Assembly (NCBI GenBank): GCA_964390065.1
Contig: CAYMGX010000114.1
Coordinates: forward strand, 1-13,406
DNA: 13,406 nucleotides
Source: JAAZBG01 sp964390065
GTDB lineage: Bacteria > Fibrobacterota > Chitinivibrionia > Chitinivibrionales > Chitinispirillaceae
Direction: 5' to 3'
Shown here: piece by piece, positions 6,854 through 13,406 of the stretch
Layout of the letters: each line of letters opens with the position of its first letter
Position numbering within the stretch: the first letter of the stretch is position 1
The notes under the pieces: generated by a model
Told to the model about the DNA's origin: nothing
What the model saw: only the letters and a program-made list of their open reading frames with translations
Database searches by the model: none
Made by a program: the position numbers and the translations under genes

Positions 6854-6967
6854 ATGCAAAAGAGGGCAGGTATATCGTGCAAATGAATCTTCAATTTCGC
6901 ATGTTACCCACCATGTTAAGGCTTATGAATAAAGCACATACATTGTAAGTGGACACTATTCTGACCT

Positions 6968-7846
6968 TTAAAAACAACGTCCGTTTTCATTTTTTGGACA
7001 TTTGCCTTCCATACATCGATAGCAGATCTCGTTAGGCAATTGCTGACCATCAAAGTACAGACTGATATTTTCAAATGTTGTTTGAGCAATATTATCGAAT
7101 GCTTCACGGGTGAAAAAGGCCTGATGAGATGTAATGAGAACATTGGGAAATGTCAGCAACCGTGCGAGTGTATCATCACCGATACTGTTTACAGAAAAGT
7201 CTTCAAAGAAATAGTCACTTTCCTCCTCGTATACATCAAGACCAGCTGCACCGATTTTGTGTTTTTTAAGACCATCGATAAGATCCTGTGTCTTGATCAG
7301 TTTTCCCCGGCCGGTGTTAATAATCATTACGCCATCTTTCATTATGTCAATAGTGTCTTTGTTGATCATATGAACATTTTCAGGTGTCAGCGGACAGTGG
7401 AGTGAAATGATATCACTCTTATTGTAAAGCGTTGCAAGATCAGTGTAAGTACAGCCGCTCTCTTTTGCAAACGTATCATCCGGATACTTATCGTATGCCA
7501 AAACAGTCATTCCGAATCCGCGTAAAATCGATATCGCAATTTTACCGATTTTTCCGGTACCGATAATTCCGGCTGTTTTTCCGAACATGTCAAATCCAAG
7601 CAGACCATTCAACGTAAAATTTGCATCACGGGTACGGAAATATGCCCGGTGTGTCTTTCGGTTAAGTGTCATTATCAGCGCAATTGCATGTTCCGCAACT
7701 GCATGAGGAGAATATGCCGGAACACGGACAACATGGATTTTATTAAAAACCGCTTTCAGGTCAACATTATTATATCCTGCACAGCGCAGTGCGATGAGTT
7801 TTACTCCATTGCTGTACAGTATTGATGCAACATCTGTATCTACAGT
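6968..7846 (-). CDS. ldhA: D-lactate dehydrogenase (partial, N-terminus lost in assembly gap)
   Basis: The 292 visible residues align closely with E. coli LdhA from about its residue 52 onward. LdhA is the NADH-dependent fermentative enzyme that turns pyruvate into D-lactate. Numbered from the first visible residue: L-I-A-L-R-C-A-G-Y-N-N-V-D (18-29), H-R-A-Y-F-R-T-R-D-A-N-F (66-77), the NAD-binding G-T-G-K-I-G (96-101), and catalytic Arg180 (I-N-T-G-R-G), Glu207 (L-D-V-Y-E-E) and His241 (S-H-Q-A-F). About 50 N-terminal residues are missing. After P-N-E, where E. coli LdhA ends in L-V, this protein adds a cysteine-rich tail with four Cys spaced C-x2-C-x4-C-x7-C (275, 278, 283, 291) and ends R-C-F. 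The amidotransferase lies upstream in the same orientation, probably in one operon. An FNR-type box upstream fits anaerobic control. Confidence 0.9.
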   Translation of the reverse strand, partial: TVDTDVASILYSNGVKLIALRCAGYNNVDLKAVFNKIHVVRVPAYSPHAVAEHAIALIMTLNRKTHRAYFRTRDANFTLNGLLGFDMFGKTAGIIGTGKIGKIAISILRGFGMTVLAYDKYPDDTFAKESGCTYTDLATLYNKSDIISLHCPLTPENVHMINKDTIDIMKDGVMIINTGRGKLIKTQDLIDGLKKHKIGAAGLDVYEEESDYFFEDFSVNSIGDDTLARLLTFPNVLITSHQAFFTREAFDNIAQTTFENISLYFDGQQLPNEICYRCMEGKCPKNENGRCF

Positions 7847-7946
7847 NNNNNNNNNNNNNNNNNNNNNNNNNNNNNNNNNNNNNNNNNNNNNNNNNNNNNN
7901 NNNNNNNNNNNNNNNNNNNNNNNNNNNNNNNNNNNNNNNNNNNNNN
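7847..7946. other. Assembly gap (100 N)
   Basis: There are exactly 100 N, the usual placeholder for a gap of unknown size. The flanking genes suggest the true gap is larger. The D-lactate dehydrogenase lacks about 50 residues, and the amidotransferase lacks perhaps 60-70 residues including its His/Glu motif. Together that is roughly 350 bp or more if they are direct neighbours. The two genes happen to be in the same frame across the N run, which makes a false fusion in automatic translation. Confidence 0.97.
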
Positions 7947-8458
7947 CCGATCACCCTGTTATTATAGGTAAATAACTGATTCGTGCATGCATCACTCGAT
8001 ACTTCATGGCTTGCATTCTGAGGAATAGCAAAGGTGTCACCGTGCCAGTGCAGGGCCAGACATGAATCGGGGATGTTTTGTAAGAGTTTGCTGCTATGTC
8101 CTGATGGTGTTTTTCTGATTGGAAACCATCCGATCTCCTTGCAGTGGTTTTTGGTTACTTTCGCACCAAGTGCAGAGGCGATCAGCTGTGCACCAAGGCA
8201 GATACCCAGTACTTTACCTTGTGCATCAATAACATTGCGGATATACTTCTTTTCTGATTCAAGCCATGGATAGAGATCATGTTCATCAACATTCATGGGG
8301 CCTCCAAGAATGATAAGCAAATCGTATGATTTGTGATCCGGGAGTGTATCACCTTTGTAGGCATGTGAGACTGAGATCGAAAACTCATCATCAGGAAGCA
8401 TTAGAAGAAAACCGGGCGTTTCAAAAGAAACATGCTGGAGTATATGGATTTTTGTCAT
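7947..8458 (-). CDS. Class I glutamine amidotransferase, GMP-synthase-like (partial, C-terminus lost in gap)
   Basis: The 170 visible residues form a type 1 glutamine amidotransferase domain, which hydrolyses glutamine to release ammonia. L-I-I-L-G-G-P-M (48-55) is the oxyanion strand. G-I-C-L-G-A-Q (85-91) carries the nucleophile Cys87. K-E-I-G-W-F-P-I (107-114) and L-H-W-H-G-D-T-F (136-143) are typical of the stand-alone GMPS-like subfamily. The sequence breaks at N-N-R-V-I, just before the expected G-x-Q-F-H-x-E segment that holds the catalytic His and Glu, so completeness of the triad cannot be judged. The start ATG (8456-8458) has GAGG seven bases upstream. Stand-alone members of this group rarely have known partners; gamma-glutamyl amide hydrolysis is one possibility. 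It appears to be the first gene of a minus-strand unit with the D-lactate dehydrogenase. Confidence 0.85.
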
Positions 8459-8523
8459 AAAAAAACCTCGTTAATGATCGTATGTAACACTTTTCTCCAC
8501 TAATGTTGAAATGGACAACAGTT

Positions 8524-8538
8524 TGTACAAAAAATATA
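8524..8538 (-). promoter_or_regulatory. Candidate -10 region of the amidotransferase/D-lactate dehydrogenase operon
   Basis: On the minus strand TATATT lies at 8538-8533. A start point at 8526-8524 would put the centre of the FNR-type box (8565.5) at about -39.5 to -41.5. That is the place from which FNR-class proteins activate when they overlap the -35 region. No good -35 hexamer is present, as expected for an activator-dependent promoter. The leader to ATG 8458 would be about 65 bases. Confidence 0.45.
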
Positions 8539-8558
8539 TCAGAATCACAAACATATCA

Positions 8559-8572
8559 TTGATCTGGATCAA
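8559..8572. promoter_or_regulatory. FNR/DNR-type operator, perfect palindrome TTGAT-N4-ATCAA
   Basis: TTGATCTGGATCAA matches the FNR consensus (TTGAT, four bases, ATCAA) at all ten specified positions. It sits in the divergent 346-bp region between the amidotransferase/D-lactate dehydrogenase operon and a Crp/Fnr regulator. The regulator's recognition helix has E-x-x-S-R, the combination that reads this half-site in FNR. The site is about 240 bp upstream of the regulator start and about 100 bp upstream of the amidotransferase start. Confidence 0.8.
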
Positions 8573-8804
8573 GAATTGAGTATTTTATATAGAACAGAAC
8601 ATTTTGTGTGCAGCAATTGTCAGTAATTACTATCATAATCATGACTATTTAATGGTTGATGCAAAAAAGGGTCATTTTTCAGTACAATTATTCAATCCTG
8701 TACGAGGGCCTGTACAGGCTGGAAGCAGGTATCAAATCAGTCATGTTGAATAATCTTCAATTATTTTTCACAGGCGGAGATCTCCTCTGCAGTAACTATG
8801 CGTA
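8573..8804 (+). other. Long leader/promoter region of the Crp/Fnr regulator gene with several palindromes
   Basis: This is the rest of the 346-bp divergent region; no gene is seen. Visible elements: TATATA (8586-8591), which could be a plus-strand -10 close enough to the FNR-type box for the box to repress it; TACAAT (8683-8688), a second -10-like hexamer without a good -35; a perfect 12-bp palindrome GCCTGTACAGGC (8708-8719), preceded by a direct copy of CCTGTAC at 8697-8703; TTGAA-N5-TTCAA (8746-8760); and a perfect 10-bp palindrome GGAGATCTCC (8776-8785). The last two lie within 60 bases of the start codon. I cannot decide the promoter. Confidence 0.5.
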
Positions 8805-9440
8805 ATGAACAAAACAGCGTTTATTGAACAATCAGACTATTTCAGAGGGGTTTCGGATACATTCAGAGAATGCCTTGCAGATTTATGTGTTCCGCAGAAT
8901 GTTGACAATAAGGGAGTGTTGTTCAGTGAAGGAGACATCGGACATGCGTTTTACCTTCTTGTTAATGGTGCAATCGGCCTTTATAAAGGAGTTGAAAGCG
9001 GTAAAGAGGTGGTTATTAAAATCGTAAAACCTGGAGAACCGTTTGCCGAGGTTGTATTGTTTGAACAAAATACCTATCCGGTGACTGCGATTGCAATCAG
9101 GAGCAGCCTTGTGTTTATGATTCCCAAATCACAGTTTAGCCTCCTGCTCAGTGATGAGCTCATGAGAAATGATTTTATTTCAATGTTGATGCGTAAGCAG
9201 CGGTATCTTGCAGAACGTATTAAATTTTTAACGATGCATGATGTCGAGGATCGTTTTTTTCTGTTTCTTGCGGAACACTATGGAAATAGTGAAAAAGTCA
9301 GGTTGAATATTTCTAAAAAAGATATTGCTGCAGCAATTGGAACAACACCCGAGACCTACTCGCGGTTGATAACGCGGTTGACAAACGAAGGAAGAATAGA
9401 GGTTACAGATAAAACGATTATTATAAAGCCAATGAGTTAG
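8805..9440 (+). CDS. Crp/Fnr-family transcriptional regulator, DNR-like
   Basis: The 211 residues contain a cyclic-nucleotide-binding-like sensor fold (about 10-120), a dimer helix (about 122-145) and a C-terminal winged helix (about 165-211). The recognition helix holds E183-T-Y-S186-R187. This E-x-x-S-R pattern contacts TTGAT in FNR and occurs in DNR as E-T-F-S-R. The four FNR cysteines for a 4Fe-4S cluster are absent; only Cys23 and Cys28 are present. The stretch G-H-A-F-Y-L-L-V-N-G-A-I-G-L-Y-K (46-61) and F-A-E-V-V-L-F (80-86) resemble DNR, the haem-dependent nitric oxide sensor. Haem or NO sensing is therefore a reasonable inference, unproven. No Shine-Dalgarno sequence is visible before ATG 8805. 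The gene is divergent from the fermentation operon and probably controls it. Confidence 0.85.
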   Translation: MNKTAFIEQSDYFRGVSDTFRECLADLCVPQNVDNKGVLFSEGDIGHAFYLLVNGAIGLYKGVESGKEVVIKIVKPGEPFAEVVLFEQNTYPVTAIAIRSSLVFMIPKSQFSLLLSDELMRNDFISMLMRKQRYLAERIKFLTMHDVEDRFFLFLAEHYGNSEKVRLNISKKDIAAAIGTTPETYSRLITRLTNEGRIEVTDKTIIIKPMS

Positions 9441-9491
9441 CCGTGTGTTTTCCTTTGAAGACAGAACATGGCAGCATCGGGAAAAAAACGG
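9441..9491 (+). repeat. Imperfect inverted repeat just after the regulator stop codon
   Basis: CCGTGTGTTTTCC (9441-9453) starts directly after the stop codon and pairs with GGGAAAAAAACGG (9479-9491). As RNA it makes 11 pairs including one G-U, with two G-A mismatches and a 25-base loop. No T-run follows, so it is not a standard terminator. It may still end or stabilise the transcript. Confidence 0.3.
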
Positions 9492-9558
9492 TGAGTATTA
9501 ATTATATTGGATACTGACTAATGATAAGAAAAATATATAAATTTCAAAGGAGTTCTGC

Positions 9559-11718
9559 GTGTTAAGAAAAACTCTTGCAGTTGCAGCGTCTGCGGTGTTG
9601 TTTTTACTGCTGTATGATTGTTCCAATCCTGTTGATGAGCAGTTGAGGTGGAGTACAAAAACAGAAGTACCGGTTACTAATGATGAATTCTCGTTTATTG
9701 AAGAGATTAACAACATCTATGAGGATGACACCGGCACGATCAGCATAATTGACCCGGATCCTACGAAAAAGGGCGATGTTCTCAGGGTAAAAAACAGTCA
9801 GAACCGCAATATCGTTATTGATATAAGTGAGGACAGCATTGAAACGCAGACTGTTGTTGCGGTGCTTGGTCCTGTTCCGGTTGTCTCATCGGTAAAATTC
9901 GGGGATACGGCTACTCTTAACACGGCAGCGGGAGAATTCAACGGTACAATCCCGCTTACAATACCATATCTGTACGATGTAACTTTTTACGATACTGTCA
10001 ATAATGACATTTCTGTAAAGATTGAAAATATTTCATCATCTTCGCTTAGTAATGTAACAGTTGGTATCGATGGAGTTGATACGGTGCAGGTTGATGAAAT
10101 TACATCCGGAGCATACGCAATAATAAAACTTGATGCCCGTGGTAAACGGTTGGTTCAGACTGTACAGGTGCATTTCGCCGGAAATGCAGCGTCTGCAGGT
10201 ACAAAGAGTCTTGGCCTTGAATTCTCACTGGGTGGAATGCTCATTGGAAGTTGCAGGGCATCGGATTCTCTTGTGAAATTTTCACAAACTGTTAAGGCTA
10301 CGTATGATATTACCGATACGGTGGCACTTGACTATGTTGATGTTAAATCAGGAACATTTTTCTACAAGGTTGAAAATCAGAGCCGGCTGCGTTTTAATGT
10401 AAGCCTTGAACATGAACATGTTTGGGTGACAAGTTATTGCAGAGAAAACGACAAAGAGAATGTAGCAGATCTGAATTCAATCAGTGCGGCAGATTCTGCA
10501 ACAAAGTTTGTCGGTAATGTTCTTCTGACTACACAGGGGGTTTCAATCCAGCCACTGTCTGATGGCATCGTTGCCCGGCTGAACCTTTCAAGCTATCGTC
10601 TGTTCGGGGTCTGGGATGAAGTACGGCAGGAAGCGGTAACATCTGCGGTTTACACGCTGGAAACTCCGAAGCCCACAGGTGATACGATAGCGTTCAGTGC
10701 CGGTGATAGTCTGAAACTTACCCTGGTAAGTGAAGACTTTAAATTTGATGAATTTCTTGGAACGGTTATGGTTCCTTATACCCGTGAAGCTGATACACAA
10801 AAAGTTGCAATTAATCTTCCGAACCCGATGAATGAGACGATGAAAGATTCATTGCGCAACCATGTCCTGTTAGCGCTTGTTAATGGTGATATAGCATGTA
10901 CGACAAAAACAAACGATCGTGCATTTATTGACACAATGATTGTAAAATTTAAAGCATCTGCGTTAGGATTTCCTGCCGCCCGGGATTCTTCTACGGTACG
11001 TTTTAATAATGTACGCAATGATTCTATTTTCAAAAGAACTGTCAATATTACAAATGTCGCGAATCAATTCCCTGATACGGTCATAATCACATCAAATGTT
11101 ACAGTCCCGAAGGGTACCAGAATGCGTGCCTGCAACTCGCATGAGGATGACAATAGTTCGGGTATTGGAAAAATGACAATTACCATGGGTACCAGATACG
11201 ACTTTTTATCAAGCATTGACTGGGGTGTACTGCTTCCAACCTATCTTGATCTCGGGGGAAGCCGATTCTCGGTTATGGAACCGCTAAGATTTATTAAAAA
11301 ACTTGAAAGCCGTCTGGTTACAATGAATTTAAAGATACGCAATAGTTCAAATATGCATATGAGACTCTACTCGCTTATTGCACCGCGTAAACTTATTGAT
11401 ACACTTGATTCCATGTCAACGAACGATTTTGTAAAACTTGCACGATCAAAAGGCAATTCAGAAGCGTTGGGGTATGTCAACTTCTTCGGATCAGATGGCG
11501 TATTCGTGCCGCCGCGTGACAGTACATTTGAAAACAACGTTGTACTAAATCACAATCAGCTCGAAACAATACTTAACAGTGATACCTGCAGCTGGCGCTG
11601 GCTTGCACGTCTTGAGCCTCAACCGCGTGATTCACTTATGGATACTGATTATCTCGATATCCGTTCGAAATTACGTATTGAGGGTATTAACAGTATTGAT
11701 TCACTAGTACAGTGGTAA
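9559..11718 (+). CDS. Large exported envelope protein, probable lipoprotein, unknown family
   Basis: The 719 residues start at GTG 9559 with a strong ribosome binding site AAGGAG (9547-9552), six bases upstream. The N-terminus M-L-R-K followed by a hydrophobic stretch (about 6-19) ends in L-L-Y-D-C21-S-N-P, which looks like a lipoprotein signal. However, Asp at -1 and Tyr at -2 depart from the normal lipobox, so lipid attachment is not certain. The mature protein is almost all beta-strand: repeated segments rich in Val, Ile, Thr, Asp and Asn, such as V-K-I-E-N-I-S-S-S-S-L-S-N-V-T-V (about 150-165) and N-I-T-N-V-A-N-Q-F-P-D-T-V-I-I-T-S-N-V-T-V in the C-terminal third, suggesting stacked sandwich domains. 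No catalytic motif or membrane helix is seen. The next gene starts 20 bp later and encodes an outer-membrane barrel, so the two probably form an operon and may work together at the surface. Confidence 0.75.
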   Translation: MLRKTLAVAASAVLFLLLYDCSNPVDEQLRWSTKTEVPVTNDEFSFIEEINNIYEDDTGTISIIDPDPTKKGDVLRVKNSQNRNIVIDISEDSIETQTVVAVLGPVPVVSSVKFGDTATLNTAAGEFNGTIPLTIPYLYDVTFYDTVNNDISVKIENISSSSLSNVTVGIDGVDTVQVDEITSGAYAIIKLDARGKRLVQTVQVHFAGNAASAGTKSLGLEFSLGGMLIGSCRASDSLVKFSQTVKATYDITDTVALDYVDVKSGTFFYKVENQSRLRFNVSLEHEHVWVTSYCRENDKENVADLNSISAADSATKFVGNVLLTTQGVSIQPLSDGIVARLNLSSYRLFGVWDEVRQEAVTSAVYTLETPKPTGDTIAFSAGDSLKLTLVSEDFKFDEFLGTVMVPYTREADTQKVAINLPNPMNETMKDSLRNHVLLALVNGDIACTTKTNDRAFIDTMIVKFKASALGFPAARDSSTVRFNNVRNDSIFKRTVNITNVANQFPDTVIITSNVTVPKGTRMRACNSHEDDNSSGIGKMTITMGTRYDFLSSIDWGVLLPTYLDLGGSRFSVMEPLRFIKKLESRLVTMNLKIRNSSNMHMRLYSLIAPRKLIDTLDSMSTNDFVKLARSKGNSEALGYVNFFGSDGVFVPPRDSTFENNVVLNHNQLETILNSDTCSWRWLARLEPQPRDSLMDTDYLDIRSKLRIEGINSIDSLVQW

Positions 11719-11738
11719 TTATGAGAGAAGGTATCACA

Positions 11739-13406
11739 ATGAAAAAGTATAAAAATGTCATGATGTCTGCACTGCTGTTCTGTTCAGCAGCATTTGCAGT
11801 AGTTGATCAGAATCCGATAAGTAATGGTACCACGATGGTACGTAATGCATCGGGAAACAGTTATGAAGCGGTTTACCATAATCCTGCAGTTCTCGGGGTT
11901 GACAAAGCACCCAAAGGCGGTCTCTTTATTCCGCTTACCTGTGCGGGTGTCGGTGTATGGAGTGACAAGCTTGCGCTTTCTCCTTTTAACAAATATGCAC
12001 TTGACAATGCAGAATTGTATGGTGACCTTATCGCACATATTCTTAATAAATCATTCGACCTTGATGGACTTAACCCATATCAGGTGTCCGAGAAATTGAC
12101 AAAAGAGTTCAAAGACGGCTTTAAAGTATATAGTGGTGCACGGGTTTCATTGCTTAATGGTGCCTGGGGACACTTTGGTTTTGATGTAACCACCTATGTT
12201 GATGAGGAAATGCATGTGCCTGAAGGGCCACTATATGCCATTTTTTCAGATACTAAAAGTTTATTTGAAGGCAATACACTTAAATTCAATGATTTCAGGC
12301 AGGAAGCATATTGGGCAACCGATTTTACCTTCCATCTCGGTTTACCGGTCCAGGTACCGATGTTGCATAAACTCTTGGGGCTACGCTATGGTGCGGGCGG
12401 TCTTGGTGTGCGTTATGTAATGGGTCACTCTATGCTTAAAGCGCAGATGGATGATGATGCAAGTCTTACCTATAATTCAAACAATCAGCTTGATGCAACC
12501 GGGACTCTGACTGTTCAAACTGCAGGACTTGGATTTTCCGGACCATGGAGAAATAAAGACCTGTCAGGGCTGCCGGTTAATGGTCATGGTATTGGTGTTG
12601 ATCTCGGCGGTATTCTGTATGATAAACATGGTTCGCTTACTGTCAATGTACAGAACCTGGGTGTTCTCTTCTGGACAAGTAATCTTCAGGAGGTTACCTA
12701 CAGAATACAGAAAGAGAACCTTGATGCATGGGATATTATCAAGGGTATTGATGAGGTAGGGGATGACTGGGATTCTCTCAGGCTTGAAATTTTCGGGCAG
12801 CCCGGTGAATACATCTCCGGTTCAAATGATACTCTTAAGGATGCAAATGTACTCGCCATGATGCTACCGGCAACACTTGATATCGGATATACCTATTCCT
12901 GGGATAATTCCAGTCATGAGAAACCATATATGAAAATGCTTGCCAAAACTGCGACTGCCGGTGTGAATTACAACCAGCATTTGTCAAGGGGGCCCGGACG
13001 TTCATTTGTTCCCCGTTTTTCAATAGGTGGTGAGGCTGGTACACTTAATGGTGTAGTTCCGGTTCGTGCCGGATTTGCTTTCGGCGGGCCCGAAAGACTT
13101 GCATCAGCACTCGGGCTTGGTGTCAATCTCAAATATTTTTCAATCAATGCATCATATAAGGCAATCGGCCATCTGTTCTTTGTACCAAGTAAAGGTGCTG
13201 AGTTTGCAACAGGAATCAACGTTGCCTGGGGTATGACATCAGACCGTGATGGTGACGGCATACTTGACAAGGACGATAAATGTCCCGAAATACCAGAAGA
13301 CTTTGATGGTTTTGAGGATAAGGATGGCTGCCCGGATTATGACAATGATCAGGATGGTATCGCAGATACACTTGATAAATGTATTAACGATCCTGAAGAT
13401 AAGGAT
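11739..13406 (+). CDS. Outer-membrane barrel (DUF5723-like) with thrombospondin type 3 repeats, partial at the right edge
   Basis: The frame is open for 556 codons to the window end. ATG 11739 is chosen because AGAAGG (11726-11731) lies seven bases upstream; an in-frame ATG at 11721 lacks such a site. A signal peptide (residues 1-20) is cut at A-F-A / V-V-D. The early segment S-Y-E-A-V-Y-H-N-P-A-V-L-G has the N-P-A-x-L-G motif of FadL/PorV- and DUF5723-type barrels. About 480 residues of Gly- and aromatic-rich strands follow. From residue 502 come calcium-binding thrombospondin type 3 repeats: D-R-D-G-D-G-I-L-D-K-D-D-K-C, D-F-D-G-F-E-D-K-D-G-C, D-N-D-Q-D-G-I-A-D-T-L-D-K-C. Such repeats usually lead to an OmpA peptidoglycan-binding domain, which would lie beyond the window. 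It is probably an abundant porin or adhesin that anchors outer membrane to wall. Confidence 0.85.
   Translation, partial: MKKYKNVMMSALLFCSAAFAVVDQNPISNGTTMVRNASGNSYEAVYHNPAVLGVDKAPKGGLFIPLTCAGVGVWSDKLALSPFNKYALDNAELYGDLIAHILNKSFDLDGLNPYQVSEKLTKEFKDGFKVYSGARVSLLNGAWGHFGFDVTTYVDEEMHVPEGPLYAIFSDTKSLFEGNTLKFNDFRQEAYWATDFTFHLGLPVQVPMLHKLLGLRYGAGGLGVRYVMGHSMLKAQMDDDASLTYNSNNQLDATGTLTVQTAGLGFSGPWRNKDLSGLPVNGHGIGVDLGGILYDKHGSLTVNVQNLGVLFWTSNLQEVTYRIQKENLDAWDIIKGIDEVGDDWDSLRLEIFGQPGEYISGSNDTLKDANVLAMMLPATLDIGYTYSWDNSSHEKPYMKMLAKTATAGVNYNQHLSRGPGRSFVPRFSIGGEAGTLNGVVPVRAGFAFGGPERLASALGLGVNLKYFSINASYKAIGHLFFVPSKGAEFATGINVAWGMTSDRDGDGILDKDDKCPEIPEDFDGFEDKDGCPDYDNDQDGIADTLDKCINDPEDKD

Noticed and set aside
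6900..6918. 7-bp direct repeat CATGTTA with 12-bp period downstream of the D-lactate dehydrogenase
   Set aside because: Short, only two copies and not placed at a clear promoter; may be chance.
6937..6966. Stretch reading TAAGTGGACACTATTCTGACC, similar in style to ends of some transposons
   Set aside because: There is no second inverted copy, no transposase and no target duplication in the window. Resemblance from memory alone is not enough.
6968..8458. A single 496-residue fusion of glutamine amidotransferase and D-lactate dehydrogenase
   Set aside because: The frame passes through 100 N. Both families are truncated at the gap, and the missing parts need more than 100 bp, so these are two genes.
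9503..9541. Promoter CTGACT-N16-TATAAA before the large exported protein
   Set aside because: It would start transcription inside the ribosome binding site at 9547-9552, which does not fit the strong Shine-Dalgarno sequence there.
1..13406. CRISPR array, tRNA, rRNA, prophage or defence genes
   Set aside because: No regular repeat-spacer pattern, no cloverleaf or ribosomal RNA stretch, and no integrase, transposase, nuclease or toxin-antitoxin signature was seen on either strand.

Overview
The window reads as chromosomal DNA from a Gram-negative bacterium with an outer membrane. It encodes several signal-peptide-bearing, aromatic-rich beta-barrel proteins, one PEGA-domain protein, and an outer-membrane barrel that leads into thrombospondin type 3 calcium repeats (usually followed by an OmpA domain). 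That mix, plus a CheX-like/GGDEF fusion and a longer-than-usual FmdB zinc-ribbon protein, makes Fibrobacterota (Chitinivibrionia-like) or a relative my best guess. This is inference from gene style, not from a marker gene. A run of exactly 100 N shows that the source is a draft assembly.

Layout. (1) 1-3032, plus strand: the tail of an unknown gene, a GcvT-like aminomethyltransferase homologue, a 211-bp gap without a gene, then fabG and fabD overlapping by one base. fabG and fabD supply malonyl-ACP and reduce 3-ketoacyl-ACP in type II fatty acid or polyketide synthesis. No ketosynthase or acyl carrier protein lies in the window. (2) 3142-4980: two convergent envelope proteins in visibly AT-richer DNA, a barrel protein on the plus strand and a PEGA-barrel protein on the minus strand. 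(3) 5064-6767, minus strand: an FmdB-type zinc-ribbon protein and a CheX-like/diguanylate cyclase, separated by a striking inverted array of 7-bp repeats. (4) 6968-8458, minus strand: a D-lactate dehydrogenase and a class I glutamine amidotransferase, both cut by the N-gap. (5) 8459-8804: a divergent regulatory region with a perfect FNR-type box. (6) 8805-9440, plus strand: a Crp/Fnr regulator that looks like DNR. (7) 9559-13406, plus strand: a 719-residue envelope protein and, 20 bp on, a barrel protein with thrombospondin type 3 repeats that runs off the window.

The best-supported circuit is regulatory. The regulator carries the E-x-x-S-R recognition helix that reads TTGAT half-sites, and a perfect TTGAT-N4-ATCAA site lies between it and the divergent amidotransferase/D-lactate dehydrogenase operon. 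The site is placed almost exactly where an FNR-class activator would sit for that operon. This suggests that low oxygen or nitric oxide controls fermentative lactate production. The most unusual sequence element is the 7-bp inverted array at 5590-5675, which probably also carries the fmdB promoter. I did not find convincing evidence of a wholly new defence, mobile or catalytic system.
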